Notes: generated by a model from the letters alone, not told the origin. 64,000 nucleotides of DNA from Spirosoma utsteinense (GCF_014282275.1 NZ_VFIA01000011.1:62001-126000); one strand, 5' to 3'; shown: positions 48,147 to 56,424, numbered from the stretch's first letter. Numbers and translations are program-made.

Positions 48147-49220
48147 ATGAAAAACACCTACTTTACCCCCGGCCCGGCCGAGTTATACCCCACATTTGCT
48201 CACCACCTGCAAACAGCAATGGACGAGCAGATCGGGTCAATTTCGCACCGGAGCAAGCAGTTTCGGGATATCTACAAGTTTACCGATGAGCAGCTGCGCA
48301 TCCTGCTCAACATCCCGGCTACCCATGGTATCTTTTTCACCGGCTCGGCATCGGAAGTATGGGAACGGGTATTGTTCAACTGCGTTGAGCACGAGAGCTT
48401 TCATTTGGTCAACGGTTCGTTCTCCCGGAAGTTCTATGACTACGCCCATAGTCTGCACAAATACGCTCACGTACTTGAGAAGCCGTTCGGTGAGGGATTC
48501 GACTACAGCGATATTGACGTGCCGGAATACGCCGAACTGGTTTGCCTGACCCACAACGAGACCTCGTCGGGCGTACAGATGCGGCCAGCCGACATGCACA
48601 AGCTGAAGCGTAAGTACCCCAAGAAACTGTTTGTTGTCGATATGGTATCCTCGGCACCGTACCCGAATCTCGATTTCAACCTGATCGACTCCGCGTTTTT
48701 TTCGGTACAGAAAGCGTTTGGCATGCCCGCTGGCTTAGGCGTCTGGATAGCCAACCAGACCTGTCTGGCCAAAGCGGAACGCATTCAGAAGTACGAGTCT
48801 ATAACGACCGGTGCGCACCATACCCTGCCCGTACTCTGGAAGCATTATCAGACGTTTGAAACGCCCGCCACCCCCAACGTACTGTTTATTTATCTGCTGG
48901 GTAAGATCGCGGAAGATTTCAACCGGATTGGCATCGACACCATTCGGAAACAGACCGAGGAGAAGGCGAAGATGCTGTATAAATTCCTGGACGACTCAAA
49001 GGAGTTTCAGCCGTTTGTAACGGAAGAGCGCCACCGTTCACAGACCGTTATCGTGGCAACGACTAAAAACCCGGCCGAAGTGTTAGCAGCCACAAAGCAG
49101 GCTGGTCTCATTCTCGGCAGTGGGTATGGTTCGTTCAAAGACACTCAAATGCGGATCGCCAATTTCCCCGCCGTCTCAATAGAACAGGTCCAGAACCTAA
49201 TTAACCAATTGAAAAAATAG
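48147..49220 (+). CDS. Class V aminotransferase, SerC-like phosphoserine aminotransferase
   Basis: A 357-residue PLP enzyme of aminotransferase class V. It starts YFTPGPAELYP, has HRSKQF, a FTGSASEVWERV phosphate-binding turn, LTHNETSSGVQM, the Asp in VVDMVSSAP and the PLP Lys in SVQKAFGMPAGLG. The position directly after a SerB-SerA fusion makes phosphoserine aminotransferase the most likely role; alanine-glyoxylate-type enzymes look similar. I start it at 48147 (MKNTYF), the normal N-terminus; an ATG 15 bp upstream at 48132 is in frame but sits closer to the hairpin. Confidence 0.85.
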   Translation: MKNTYFTPGPAELYPTFAHHLQTAMDEQIGSISHRSKQFRDIYKFTDEQLRILLNIPATHGIFFTGSASEVWERVLFNCVEHESFHLVNGSFSRKFYDYAHSLHKYAHVLEKPFGEGFDYSDIDVPEYAELVCLTHNETSSGVQMRPADMHKLKRKYPKKLFVVDMVSSAPYPNLDFNLIDSAFFSVQKAFGMPAGLGVWIANQTCLAKAERIQKYESITTGAHHTLPVLWKHYQTFETPATPNVLFIYLLGKIAEDFNRIGIDTIRKQTEEKAKMLYKFLDDSKEFQPFVTEERHRSQTVIVATTKNPAEVLAATKQAGLILGSGYGSFKDTQMRIANFPAVSIEQVQNLINQLKK

Positions 49221-49248
49221 TATTCTTTTCTAGTCTTTTTCCGGGTCT

Positions 49249-49285
49249 GCACTCCCTTATTTATTAAGGGAGTGCTTTATTTTTT
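49249..49285 (+). terminator. Terminator of the serine synthesis genes
   Basis: A perfect 11-bp stem (49249-49259 with 49265-49275), 5-nt loop, then TTTATTTTTTG. A textbook intrinsic terminator. Confidence 0.9.
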
Positions 49286-49384
49286 GTACTATCTCTGGAA
49301 ATGACGATCCCAGCGACAAACCTTATTTTGGGTTTGTAGTTAATAGGGCAATAGATACTCGACAACGTTATCAAATCGACGATT

Positions 49385-50179
49385 ATGAAAAATTTACTTA
49401 CAGCGACTACGTTACTGACCATGCTGTCGGTGGCGGCATTAGGACAGAACGACCGGTCACGGGAGAACCGGCCGCTCATCAAGGAAGAAACGAAAGAAAA
49501 AGTACGGGAGAAAGCACAGGATGTTAAGGAAGATGTTCAGGAAGGAGCCGAAAAGTTAAAGAACCGGGCCGAAGAACGCGCACCTGAAGTTAAGGAAGAG
49601 CTACGGGAAACGGGACAGCAGGTAAAAGAGGCTTCCCAGGAGGTTAAAGAAGAAGTTCGGACCAGTATCGTTGAACCGACCCGTGCGCGGAACGAACGCT
49701 ATGGCTTACCCTGGTACGATAAGGGAAGTATTTTTGTCGGCAGCTCAATCGGCTTTGGACTAGGCGGCAACAATGGCCTGTATCTGGCCCTCGACCCACG
49801 CATAGGGTACTTCTTTCAGCCGGGCTTCATGGGTGGTGTGCGACTGGGTTACGACCGACGGTTGAGTACCAGTTTCCGCTCCAATCAGGTCGGCTTATTT
49901 GCCCGTTACTACCCTTTCCGCACCCGGATCAGCAGCTTCGTTGGGGCTGGCTATAACTTTGGTCGGGAGCGTGCCAGCAATGTTGCCGACGACGAGAAAG
50001 CGCGTTACAACAGCATCAACCTCGAAATTGGCGTTCAGTTCTACCTGCTGAAAAACCTGGGGCTGGAAGGCAGTCTGGAAACGAACTATTACGACCGCAG
50101 TAACCCGCTGGCGGGTCGCAACCGGGGCGGCCGCGCCCGCGTTGGCGTCAACTATTATTTCAGTCGGCGTAACCAGTAA
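49385..50179 (+). CDS. Outer-membrane beta-barrel protein with charged LEA-like helical N-domain
   Basis: A 264-residue protein with a signal peptide (LLTATTLLTMLSVAALGQ). Residues about 30-95 are an extremely charged Glu/Lys/Arg/Gln/Val stretch with 11-residue-like periodicity (VREKAQDVKEDVQEGAEKLK), resembling LEA or apolipoprotein-type amphipathic helices. From about residue 110 it becomes beta-rich with alternating aromatic strands (GSIFVGSSIGFGLGG, RVGVNYYFSR at the C-terminus), as in small outer-membrane barrels. The helical part would lie in the periplasm and could touch peptidoglycan or membranes. The combination is described from sequence; function unknown. Confidence 0.75.
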   Translation: MKNLLTATTLLTMLSVAALGQNDRSRENRPLIKEETKEKVREKAQDVKEDVQEGAEKLKNRAEERAPEVKEELRETGQQVKEASQEVKEEVRTSIVEPTRARNERYGLPWYDKGSIFVGSSIGFGLGGNNGLYLALDPRIGYFFQPGFMGGVRLGYDRRLSTSFRSNQVGLFARYYPFRTRISSFVGAGYNFGRERASNVADDEKARYNSINLEIGVQFYLLKNLGLEGSLETNYYDRSNPLAGRNRGGRARVGVNYYFSRRNQ

Positions 50180-50235
50180 GCACTACCAAAGAGGTACCAT
50201 GAGTCATTCCAGCGCGTGATAGGATGGCTAGAAAG

Positions 50236-50286
50236 AAAAAACCTTCCAATGTAGTGGGGTCAACCACTAAGCGGAAGGTTTTTTTA
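50236..50286. terminator. Bidirectional terminator
   Basis: AAAAAACCTTCC (50236-50247) pairs perfectly with GGAAGGTTTTTT (50273-50284), with a second small stem (AGTGG/CCACT) inside. It serves the barrel gene and the convergent toxin gene. Confidence 0.88.
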
Positions 50287-50432
50287 TGGCCAAAAACCGG
50301 GTAAGAGTCGAATGCGACCCTAACCGTGGTCAATATTAGCCAGTGGACGTATCGTAAAGCCCAGATCAACTACGGCCCGCCCTGGAAATTACCTTGGCAA
50401 TAACTTTAGCCTTCATTAACTAAAGAGGATAG

Positions 50433-50822
50433 CTACAACTCATGCGGGTTTACGCAAACCAGGCCAGTGATAGAGCGAAAATCTTTAGTGTTGCGGGTTA
50501 AGACGGTAAACCCATGAACAAGCGCTGTTGCTGCAATCAGGGCATCACCAAGTTTTAGCTTTTTGTACGTCTTTCGTAGAGCGATCGTTTTATCGGCAAT
50601 GGCATCATCTACATAAAAAGTTGTTGCCAACCCCAAAAAATCGTTCAGCTTTTGCATCTCTTCAGGATCACCGTCGAAGCCCAAAACTTCAATCTTAACA
50701 ACGATAGAGGTCGTGAGTTCATCGTTGAGGAGGTTGTCCATAGCTAGAGCTGCTGACTGCGGAAGTTTATCCCCTACGTAGTCAATAACAACATTTGCAT
50801 CTAGGATATAGTGTTTCCCCAT
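50433..50822 (-). CDS. PIN-domain toxin, VapC-like
   Basis: A 129-residue PIN nuclease. The acidic metal-binding residues are in place: D8 (YILDANVVIDY), E45 (VVKIEVLGF), D93 (KLGDALIAATA) and D114 (TRNTKDF). VapC toxins cleave tRNA or rRNA when their antitoxin is degraded. The gene overlaps the upstream antitoxin gene by 22 bp, the usual arrangement of a type II toxin-antitoxin pair. It is complete and looks functional. Confidence 0.92.
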   Translation of the reverse strand: MGKHYILDANVVIDYVGDKLPQSAALAMDNLLNDELTTSIVVKIEVLGFDGDPEEMQKLNDFLGLATTFYVDDAIADKTIALRKTYKKLKLGDALIAATALVHGFTVLTRNTKDFRSITGLVCVNPHEL

Positions 50823-51040
50823 TCGGTTCTTGCTTGTTCAGTGTATCTGAGGAGTTCATCGGCTGTTTTTTTAGAAATAGACCCCCTAAAATCCGAAGGC
50901 TTTGGCTGGATAGTAGGCTGCATTGGTTTTTCCAGCGTTTTTAAATCCTCATGCTTTGCCGTTATGCTGTTCCACTCCTCAATGGGTATGACGATGGCCG
51001 TATGCCGGCCCTGGGCATCGGAGAGATACTGTACGTTCAT
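50801..51040 (-). CDS. Antitoxin of the VapC-like pair, Phd/YefM-like N-terminus
   Basis: A 79-residue protein starting at the ATG at 51040. The N-terminal VQYLSDAQGRHTAIVIPIEEW looks like the beta-strand start of Phd/YefM-type DNA-binding antitoxins. The C-terminal part (KPSDFRGSISKKTADELL) is polar and probably disordered until it wraps the toxin. The reading frame is open to 51193, but the extra residues are Trp/Cys-rich and unlike an antitoxin. Such proteins repress their own promoter, which should lie just upstream of 51040; TATTTTTA around 51085 on the minus strand is a possible -7 box. Confidence 0.82.
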   Translation of the reverse strand: MNVQYLSDAQGRHTAIVIPIEEWNSITAKHEDLKTLEKPMQPTIQPKPSDFRGSISKKTADELLRYTEQARTEWGNTIS

Positions 51041-51645
51041 GATTGAAGCTGTTTTGCTTGTTTTTGCCCCTGCCTGGTAACCTACTTGTAAAAATAAACA
51101 ATCCACCTCGGTAAAACCAATCCGGCCATACCGCCAGGGAAGCCGAGCGCATACCGTATACGAGAGTTTTGGTAGAACACCTTTTCTCCGCAAAATAGTG
51201 GCTAACCACTACACAAAATAGGGTACATCCCTGATTGTTACTTCATCACAAACAGCGTCTATTTGTCCTTGTCATGGCAGGAAAGTTTCCTGCCACCAAT
51301 CCGAATTCGGTTGTCTAGTAGTTGATCCGTTGAAAATGCCGAATAGCCATTGTTCTGAGCAGCTCAATACGAGAACGCGTGCTTTAACCTATAAGTCACC
51401 AGAAATTTTGAAAACCAGGAAAACCAGTTTTTTCATGAGACTAATAATCTCATGTCTGGTGTTGCGATTGCCCTTCGATTCCAACAAAAAATTAATTTAA
51501 AAACACAGAATAACTTCTTGATTATCAACTATATAACTTAACATCAAAACTACATGAATGGATTTTTATTTACTCAATCTATGTTCTTTAGGAGACGCCA
51601 TCCAACTGGTTAGGCTGCGCCCTGATTTATCCTTCTACTCTCGTT
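51041..51645. other. Intergenic region between toxin-antitoxin pair and radical SAM gene
   Basis: This 600-bp divergent region has no credible gene. It becomes A+T-rich after about 51460. A 21-bp palindrome at 51275-51295 is the only structured site I see. Confidence 0.55.
51275..51295. promoter_or_regulatory. Perfect 21-bp palindrome, possible operator
   Basis: TGGCAGGAAA and TTTCCTGCCA flank a single central G. The one-base centre makes an RNA hairpin unlikely at full length and fits a dimeric repressor site better. No regulator gene is adjacent except the antitoxin. Confidence 0.35.
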
Positions 51646-52821
51646 ATGACCGCTGAATCCAACCTGCTGACCCAATCAATACCTACGCCCGTAACAACTA
51701 CAGAGCCCCTCCTTCGGTCGCCGAAACTGTGGATGCCCAAGCGGGTTGTCTTCACGGCCGACGCCCTGAAAGAGCCTTTTGGTCAGGCAATGTACGAGCG
51801 CCTTTCGGCGCTGCACTTGCCCATTGACGTAGCTAAGAATAACCGCATCACCGGTTTGCGCGGAGCCGATGAGCGCGAGACCTACCGCATTGCCAAGAAC
51901 ACCCTGGCCGTTGTGAACGCTCCTCCGGGCGCGTTTCGATTGCAACCCATTCCCCCATCGGCCGACTGGCAGATGAACCTCGCCGAAGGTTGCCCCGCCC
52001 ACTGTCACTACTGTTACCTAGCCGGTAGCCTGTCGGGGCCACCCGTCGTGCGCGCCTATGCAAATCTGCCTAAAATGCTCGAACATACGGCTACCTATGA
52101 AGGGACCTACCCACCCAACAAAACCTGGCAGGGACAGCCTGCCGGTCTGAACGGTGTAGCCCGTCCAACCACCTTCGAGGTGAGTTGTTATACCGACGTG
52201 CTGGGCATTGAGCACCTGACGGGCAGCCTGGCTGAGTGTATCCGCTATTTCGGCACCCGGGAGAACGCACAGTTACGGTTTGTCAGCAAATACGGCCAGG
52301 TCGATAGTCTGCTTGATCTTCCTCATAACGGGCAGACCCGCGCCCGTTTTAGCCTGAACGCCGAGTCGGTAGCCCGGCGGCTGGAAGGTGGGACGGCCTC
52401 GGTCGAAGCCCGGTTGCAGGCGCTACGTAAACTGGCTATGCCGCGCGAACTTGGCGGGGGCGGTTACCCGGTCGGTATTGTTCTGGCCCCCCTCATGCCC
52501 ATTCCCGACTGGCGCGACCAGTACAGCGACTTGCTGGATCGTATAGCAGCCGCGCTCGATTTTCCCGGCAGCGATACACCAGACTGGCTGAACGTCGAGT
52601 TCATCAGCCATCGCTTTACCCCAGGTTCTAAAGATGTATTGATGCAGTGGTATCCAAACACGTCTCTGGAGATGGATGAGACGACCCGCGCCGAGAAGCG
52701 AAACAAGTTTGGTGGCACAAAGTACGTTTATCTGCCTGCTGTCATGAAGGAGATGAAAGCATTCTTTTATGAGGAATGGCAGAAGCGATTCCCAAACGCG
52801 CCGGTACTGTACTGGACGTAG
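51646..52821 (+). CDS. Spore photoproduct lyase family radical SAM protein
   Basis: A 391-residue radical SAM enzyme. The cluster motif is C-x3-C-x2-C (CPAHCHYC, Cys116, Cys120, Cys123), the spacing of the family, followed by YLAGSLSG. Other family marks are FVSKYGQVDSLL, RFSLNAESVARRLEGG and the C-terminal LDFPGSDTPDWLNVEFISHRF region. Spore photoproduct lyase repairs a UV thymine dimer in spores; homologues in non-spore-formers are of uncertain role, perhaps DNA repair. The gene is monocistronic, ended by a 26-bp palindrome directly after its stop. Confidence 0.9.
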   Translation: MTAESNLLTQSIPTPVTTTEPLLRSPKLWMPKRVVFTADALKEPFGQAMYERLSALHLPIDVAKNNRITGLRGADERETYRIAKNTLAVVNAPPGAFRLQPIPPSADWQMNLAEGCPAHCHYCYLAGSLSGPPVVRAYANLPKMLEHTATYEGTYPPNKTWQGQPAGLNGVARPTTFEVSCYTDVLGIEHLTGSLAECIRYFGTRENAQLRFVSKYGQVDSLLDLPHNGQTRARFSLNAESVARRLEGGTASVEARLQALRKLAMPRELGGGGYPVGIVLAPLMPIPDWRDQYSDLLDRIAAALDFPGSDTPDWLNVEFISHRFTPGSKDVLMQWYPNTSLEMDETTRAEKRNKFGGTKYVYLPAVMKEMKAFFYEEWQKRFPNAPVLYWT

Positions 52822-52824
52822 AAA

Positions 52825-52879
52825 GGCTCCTCACCCCCGGCCCCTCTCCCCATGGGAGAGGGGCCGGGGGTGAGGAGCC
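52825..52879. repeat. GC-rich perfect palindrome at the radical SAM gene end
   Basis: Arms 52825-52850 and 52854-52879 are perfectly complementary over 26 bp with a 3-nt loop. The element starts 4 bp after the stop codon. Its outer end (GGTGAGGAGCC) recurs on the far side of the DUF559 gene. CCTCACCCCCGGCCCC-type palindromes are, from memory, scattered in many bacterial genomes. Confidence 0.9.
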
Positions 52880-52910
52880 GGGGCGGTCAGGCCTTGCGGT
52901 GAGGGGATGC

Positions 52911-53279
52911 TTACAACAGGTGTCCTTTAATTTTGCTCAATACCTCTTCCAGCGAATTAAAAACACAATGGTTTGAAAACCGTATTACGGTTAGTCCCAA
53001 ATCGCAAAGGATAGCTTCACGCTCAGCGTCATTTAAGCGGGTTTCAACCAAATCATGTACACTGCCGTCCAGTTCAACGACAAGCAGGTGTTCATGACAG
53101 TAAAAATCAACGATAAATTTATTGCCAAAGCTGTGCTGCCGTCTAAACTTCTTACCCGCCAGTTGTCGATTACGCAGGGTAGACCAAAGCATTTCTTCCG
53201 CTTCAGTCTGACGCTGGCGTAGCTCCCGCCTAAGTTCTTTGATTGACTGTTTACCCGAACTACCTCTCATGCTCAGCAT
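52911..53279 (-). CDS. DUF559 endonuclease-like protein (PD-(D/E)XK/Vsr-related)
   Basis: A 122-residue protein of the DUF559 family, related to very-short-patch-repair (Vsr) endonucleases. The start is helical and basic (ELRRELRQRQTEAEEMLW), followed by GKKFRRQHSFGNKFIVDFYC and LVVELDGSVHD. D58, E69 and D71 correspond to the PD-(D/E)XK metal site, and the C-terminal VIRFSNHCVFNSLEEVL is typical. The cellular role of DUF559 proteins is unknown. It is bracketed by a GC-rich palindrome on one side and a shorter hairpin sharing its 11-bp end on the other. Confidence 0.9.
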   Translation of the reverse strand: MLSMRGSSGKQSIKELRRELRQRQTEAEEMLWSTLRNRQLAGKKFRRQHSFGNKFIVDFYCHEHLLVVELDGSVHDLVETRLNDAEREAILCDLGLTVIRFSNHCVFNSLEEVLSKIKGHLL

Positions 53280-53320
53280 TTTGCGCTGATAGACGGTGTA
53301 GTGCGGGGTTTGTCACTAAC

Positions 53321-53350
53321 CTCCCTCACCACCCAGTATGGTGAGGAGCC
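53321..53350. repeat. Hairpin upstream of DUF559 related to the 52825 palindrome
   Basis: CTCACCA (53325-53331) pairs with TGGTGAG (53339-53345), extended by CTC/GAG with a bulge. Bases 53340-53350 (GGTGAGGAGCC) are identical to 52869-52879. Confidence 0.65.
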
Positions 53351-53358
53351 TGTCTACG

Positions 53359-55407
53359 TCACCAAACCCTTGCCTGCTCTACCTCCGGCTTAAACAGTTT
53401 CTGCCCCGCCTTCACCGAAAACGCCTGATAGAAGGGCGCAAAATTCGTTAGCGGACCATTTACCCGGAATTTAGCGGGTGAGTGCGGATCGGTAGCGACG
53501 CCCACCCGCTCGGTTTCGTCGCGCACCTTGATACGCCATACCTGCGCGAAACCCAGAAAGAATCGCTGGTCGGGGGTAAATCCGTCGATCTTTTCGGTGC
53601 CCTGCCCCTGCTTCGTCAGCTTAAACGCCTGATAGGCCAGCGTAATCCCACCCAGGTCAGCCAGGTTTTCGCCCAGCGTCAGTCGACCGTTCAGATGCAG
53701 GTTATCGAGCACGGTATAGCCGTTGTACTGGTTTACAACCGCCTGCGTTTTGGCCGAAAACCGCTCAGCGTCCTGCTTGGTCCACCAGTCGCGGAGATTG
53801 CCCTGCGCATCATACTGACGGCCCTGATCATCGAATAGGTGCGTCATCTCGTGGCCAATTACCATCCCTATCCCACCGTAGTTGATGGCGTCGTCGGCAT
53901 CTTTGTCGAAGAACGGGAATTGAAGAATACCCGCCGGGAACACAATTTCATTATTGGTTGGATTCGCGTAGGCATTCACCGTAGGGGGTGTCATACCCCA
54001 CTCGGCCTTATCGACAGCCTCATTGATTTTTGCAAACTCTTCGTTATAATAATGCTCCCGGGCGCGCTGTACGTTACCGAAGTAGTCGTCCCGCTTTATG
54101 TCTATGTCTGAATAATCTTTCCATTTATCGGGGTAGCCAATCTTCTTGGCGAACTTATCCAGCTTGATCAACGCCACTTTTTTAGTTTCAGGGGCCATCC
54201 AGTCCAGCTTCTCAATCCGTTCGCGATACACTTTTTGCAGGTTATCGACCAGCGTCAGCATGCGTTCTTTGGCCTCTGCCGGAAAGTACTTCTTGACCCA
54301 CAACTGACCCAGGGCTTCACCGAGCGACCCATCGACCCGGCTGGCGATCCGTTTCCAGCGCTCTTTTTGCTGAGGCTGGCCATAAAGCGTTTTGCTGTTA
54401 AACTCGAAGCTGGCCCGTTCGAACGGTTTACTCAATAAGCTGGCGTTATTATCCAGCAGATCGAACACGAGCCGGTCTTTCAGCACACTGATGGGCGTAG
54501 CCGGCAAAAGCTTGTCCAGCGCCTGGTAGTACCCCGGCTGCGAAACGAGTACAGTATCAATTTTCCCGAGACTCATAGCCGTCAGCAGCGTTCGCCAATC
54601 GAGGTTAGGCATACGTTTCGTCAGGTCGGCAACGGCAAGTTTGTTGTAGTTGGCAACAGGGTCGCGCAGGTCGGCGGGTGCTTTGTGCGATGCAGCCAGC
54701 GCTGTCTCAAACTCCAGGATAGCGTCGGCTTTCGTCCGGGCTGTCGCTGCGTCTACGCCGACCATCGTGAAGAGCTTCGCCACATACGCCACAAAAGCGG
54801 CTCTGATCTTGCGGGTCGAGGAGTCGGTTTTAGTATAGTAGTCTTTTTCCGGCAACGAAAGACCTGCCTGACCAAAATTGATGCGATTCAGTGAGCTTTG
54901 CCGGTCATCGGCTCCAACGTAAAGGCCAATAAACTCCCCGCCCCGATTGGCTTTATCCGAAGCAATGTAGTTCAAAACACCCTTGTAGTCGGTCAGGGCG
55001 GCAATACGGGCGAGTTCGGCTTTCAGGGGTTCATAACCGAGTTTCTCGATCGTCAGCGTATCCATACCACTGGCGTAAAAGTCGCCAACCTGCTGCTCCA
55101 CGCTACCGGCTTTCGCTTTGGACCCTGCCGCTTCGTCGAGTATGGTTCTGGTTTTTATCTGGTTGTCTTCATAAATCTGATAGAAGGACCCCCACCCGGT
55201 TTGGTCGCCGGGAATTGCCGTTTTCCTGACCCACCCACCATTGGCATACGTAAAAAAATCGTTGCCGGGGCTAACGGTCGTATCCATACCCGTTTTGTCG
55301 AAAAAGGTGGTACGACGATTTACCTGATCGGCTTTTTCTTTTTTCTGGCAGGCTATCACGCATAACACGCTCAACCCGAACCCTATAATTTGTTTGACAC
55401 GTACCAT
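53359..55407 (-). CDS. M13 family zinc metallopeptidase (neprilysin/PepO-like) lipoprotein
   Basis: A 682-residue M13 peptidase with a lipoprotein signal (lipobox VIAC, Cys20). The zinc site is VIGHEMTHLFDDQGRQYD (HExxH near residue 517) with the third ligand Glu in ENLADLGG about 60 residues later; the N-terminal FFTYANGGWV and the C-terminal FAQVWR and VNGPLTN segments are all typical. M13 enzymes cleave short peptides; here it should sit lipid-anchored in the periplasm or outer membrane. It is divergent from the DUF4920 gene. Confidence 0.95.
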   Translation of the reverse strand: MVRVKQIIGFGLSVLCVIACQKKEKADQVNRRTTFFDKTGMDTTVSPGNDFFTYANGGWVRKTAIPGDQTGWGSFYQIYEDNQIKTRTILDEAAGSKAKAGSVEQQVGDFYASGMDTLTIEKLGYEPLKAELARIAALTDYKGVLNYIASDKANRGGEFIGLYVGADDRQSSLNRINFGQAGLSLPEKDYYTKTDSSTRKIRAAFVAYVAKLFTMVGVDAATARTKADAILEFETALAASHKAPADLRDPVANYNKLAVADLTKRMPNLDWRTLLTAMSLGKIDTVLVSQPGYYQALDKLLPATPISVLKDRLVFDLLDNNASLLSKPFERASFEFNSKTLYGQPQQKERWKRIASRVDGSLGEALGQLWVKKYFPAEAKERMLTLVDNLQKVYRERIEKLDWMAPETKKVALIKLDKFAKKIGYPDKWKDYSDIDIKRDDYFGNVQRAREHYYNEEFAKINEAVDKAEWGMTPPTVNAYANPTNNEIVFPAGILQFPFFDKDADDAINYGGIGMVIGHEMTHLFDDQGRQYDAQGNLRDWWTKQDAERFSAKTQAVVNQYNGYTVLDNLHLNGRLTLGENLADLGGITLAYQAFKLTKQGQGTEKIDGFTPDQRFFLGFAQVWRIKVRDETERVGVATDPHSPAKFRVNGPLTNFAPFYQAFSVKAGQKLFKPEVEQARVW

Positions 55408-55436
55408 AGCTTATTTTAAAAGTGCGTTTGAATGGG

Positions 55437-55444
55437 TACTTTTG
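55437..55444 (+). promoter_or_regulatory. -7 box of the DUF4920 gene
   Basis: TACTTTTG fits TAnnTTTG, with TTTT at the -33 position 19 bp upstream (55414-55417). It predicts a leader of about 20 nt before the ATG at 55468. Confidence 0.5.
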
Positions 55445-55467
55445 GGTAAATATAACGCATTGACTGT

Positions 55468-55923
55468 ATGAAAAATCTTCTGATTATTGGACTGATCCTG
55501 GGTGCGTCTTTTGGGGCCGTAGCCCAAACCAGCGCCAGTTACCACGGCAAAAAAATTTCCGACAAAGGTGCCCTGCCCGCTACACAGTTAGCCGCCAAAA
55601 TGGACGGTAAAGATAAAATGCCGGCTAAAGTAGAAGGCACCGTCGAATCGGTCTGCAAGATGAAAGGTTGCTGGATGAACGTCAAAACCGGCGACGGTCA
55701 GGTGATGCGGGTAAGCTTTAAAGATTACGGATTCTTCGTACCAAAAGATATTGTCGGCAAAACGGTAGTGATGGAAGGTGTGGCTGAAACCACGACAACG
55801 CCCATTTCCGAACTGCGGCATTATGCGCAGGATGCCGGCAAATCGAAAGAAGAGATCGAGAAAATTACCGAACCCGAAAAAGCCCTCACGTTCGTAGCCG
55901 ATGGGGTTGTTGTGAAAAACTAG
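55468..55923 (+). CDS. DUF4920 exported protein
   Basis: A 151-residue exported protein (signal LLIIGLILGASFGAVAQ) of the DUF4920 family. The core reads KVEGTVESVCKMKGCWMNV, and the Cys-x-x-x-x-Cys-Trp-Met segment could bind a metal such as copper. An OB-like beta-barrel is likely. Function is unknown; a C-terminal helix (DAGKSKEEIEKI) and a final strand complete the protein. A promoter-like box lies 24 nt upstream of the start. Confidence 0.88.
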   Translation: MKNLLIIGLILGASFGAVAQTSASYHGKKISDKGALPATQLAAKMDGKDKMPAKVEGTVESVCKMKGCWMNVKTGDGQVMRVSFKDYGFFVPKDIVGKTVVMEGVAETTTTPISELRHYAQDAGKSKEEIEKITEPEKALTFVADGVVVKN

Positions 55924-56011
55924 CGCCCATCTGATGGGGAGTTTATGTAAACAAGTTGCTAAATATTGTATCATTGCGAAACTAATTTATCGCTTCGGCA
56001 GCCCACCAATT

Positions 56012-56374
56012 ATGTTTCTTGAAGAACGAGTTGAGCAACTTGAAAATTTAGCCGCCGATCAGGGTCGCCAAACAGAACGCGTGGCCAGTGGTCTGGCAGT
56101 GTTGACTATTGAAGTACGAGCCATCCGGCAGGATGTAACAACTGGCTTCAATCAGGTCAAACAGGAATTCGAACTGGTATATCAACGGTTCGAACAGGTC
56201 GACCGACGATTCGAACAGGTTGATCAACGGTTTGAACAGATCGATCAACGGCTCGAACAAATGGACCGACGGTTTGAGCAGATCGATCGCCGGTTTGAGC
56301 AGGTCTTTGTTCGATTCGATGAGATGCAGCAAACTCAGTTGCTGATCCTAAAACTTTTAACCGACAAAAAGTGA
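56012..56374 (+). CDS. Small coiled-coil protein with tandem heptads
   Basis: A 120-residue soluble protein that is almost entirely helical. From about residue 55 to 100 it is made of seven-residue units of the type RFEQVDR / RFEQIDQ, encoded by near-identical 21-bp direct repeats (about 56175-56310). This is a regular heptad coiled coil, so dimer or trimer formation is likely. I start it at the ATG at 56012 (MFLEERVEQLEN); the frame is open to 55934 but those residues are unlike the rest. Similar short coiled-coil proteins with unit-number variation are common; function unknown. Confidence 0.75.
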   Translation: MFLEERVEQLENLAADQGRQTERVASGLAVLTIEVRAIRQDVTTGFNQVKQEFELVYQRFEQVDRRFEQVDQRFEQIDQRLEQMDRRFEQIDRRFEQVFVRFDEMQQTQLLILKLLTDKK

Positions 56375-56424
56375 ACTACAACGGTTTGGCAGTCAAAGCG
56401 GTCCTGTTAAAAACCGGTATAACT

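Noticed and set aside
51041-51193. 51-codon extension of the antitoxin
   Set aside because: Residues are unlike antitoxins, and the conserved beta-strand start follows the ATG at 51040.
56175-56310. Possible 21-bp repeat array as a regulatory or CRISPR element
   Set aside because: The repeats keep the reading frame and encode heptads of a coiled coil; there are no unique spacers.
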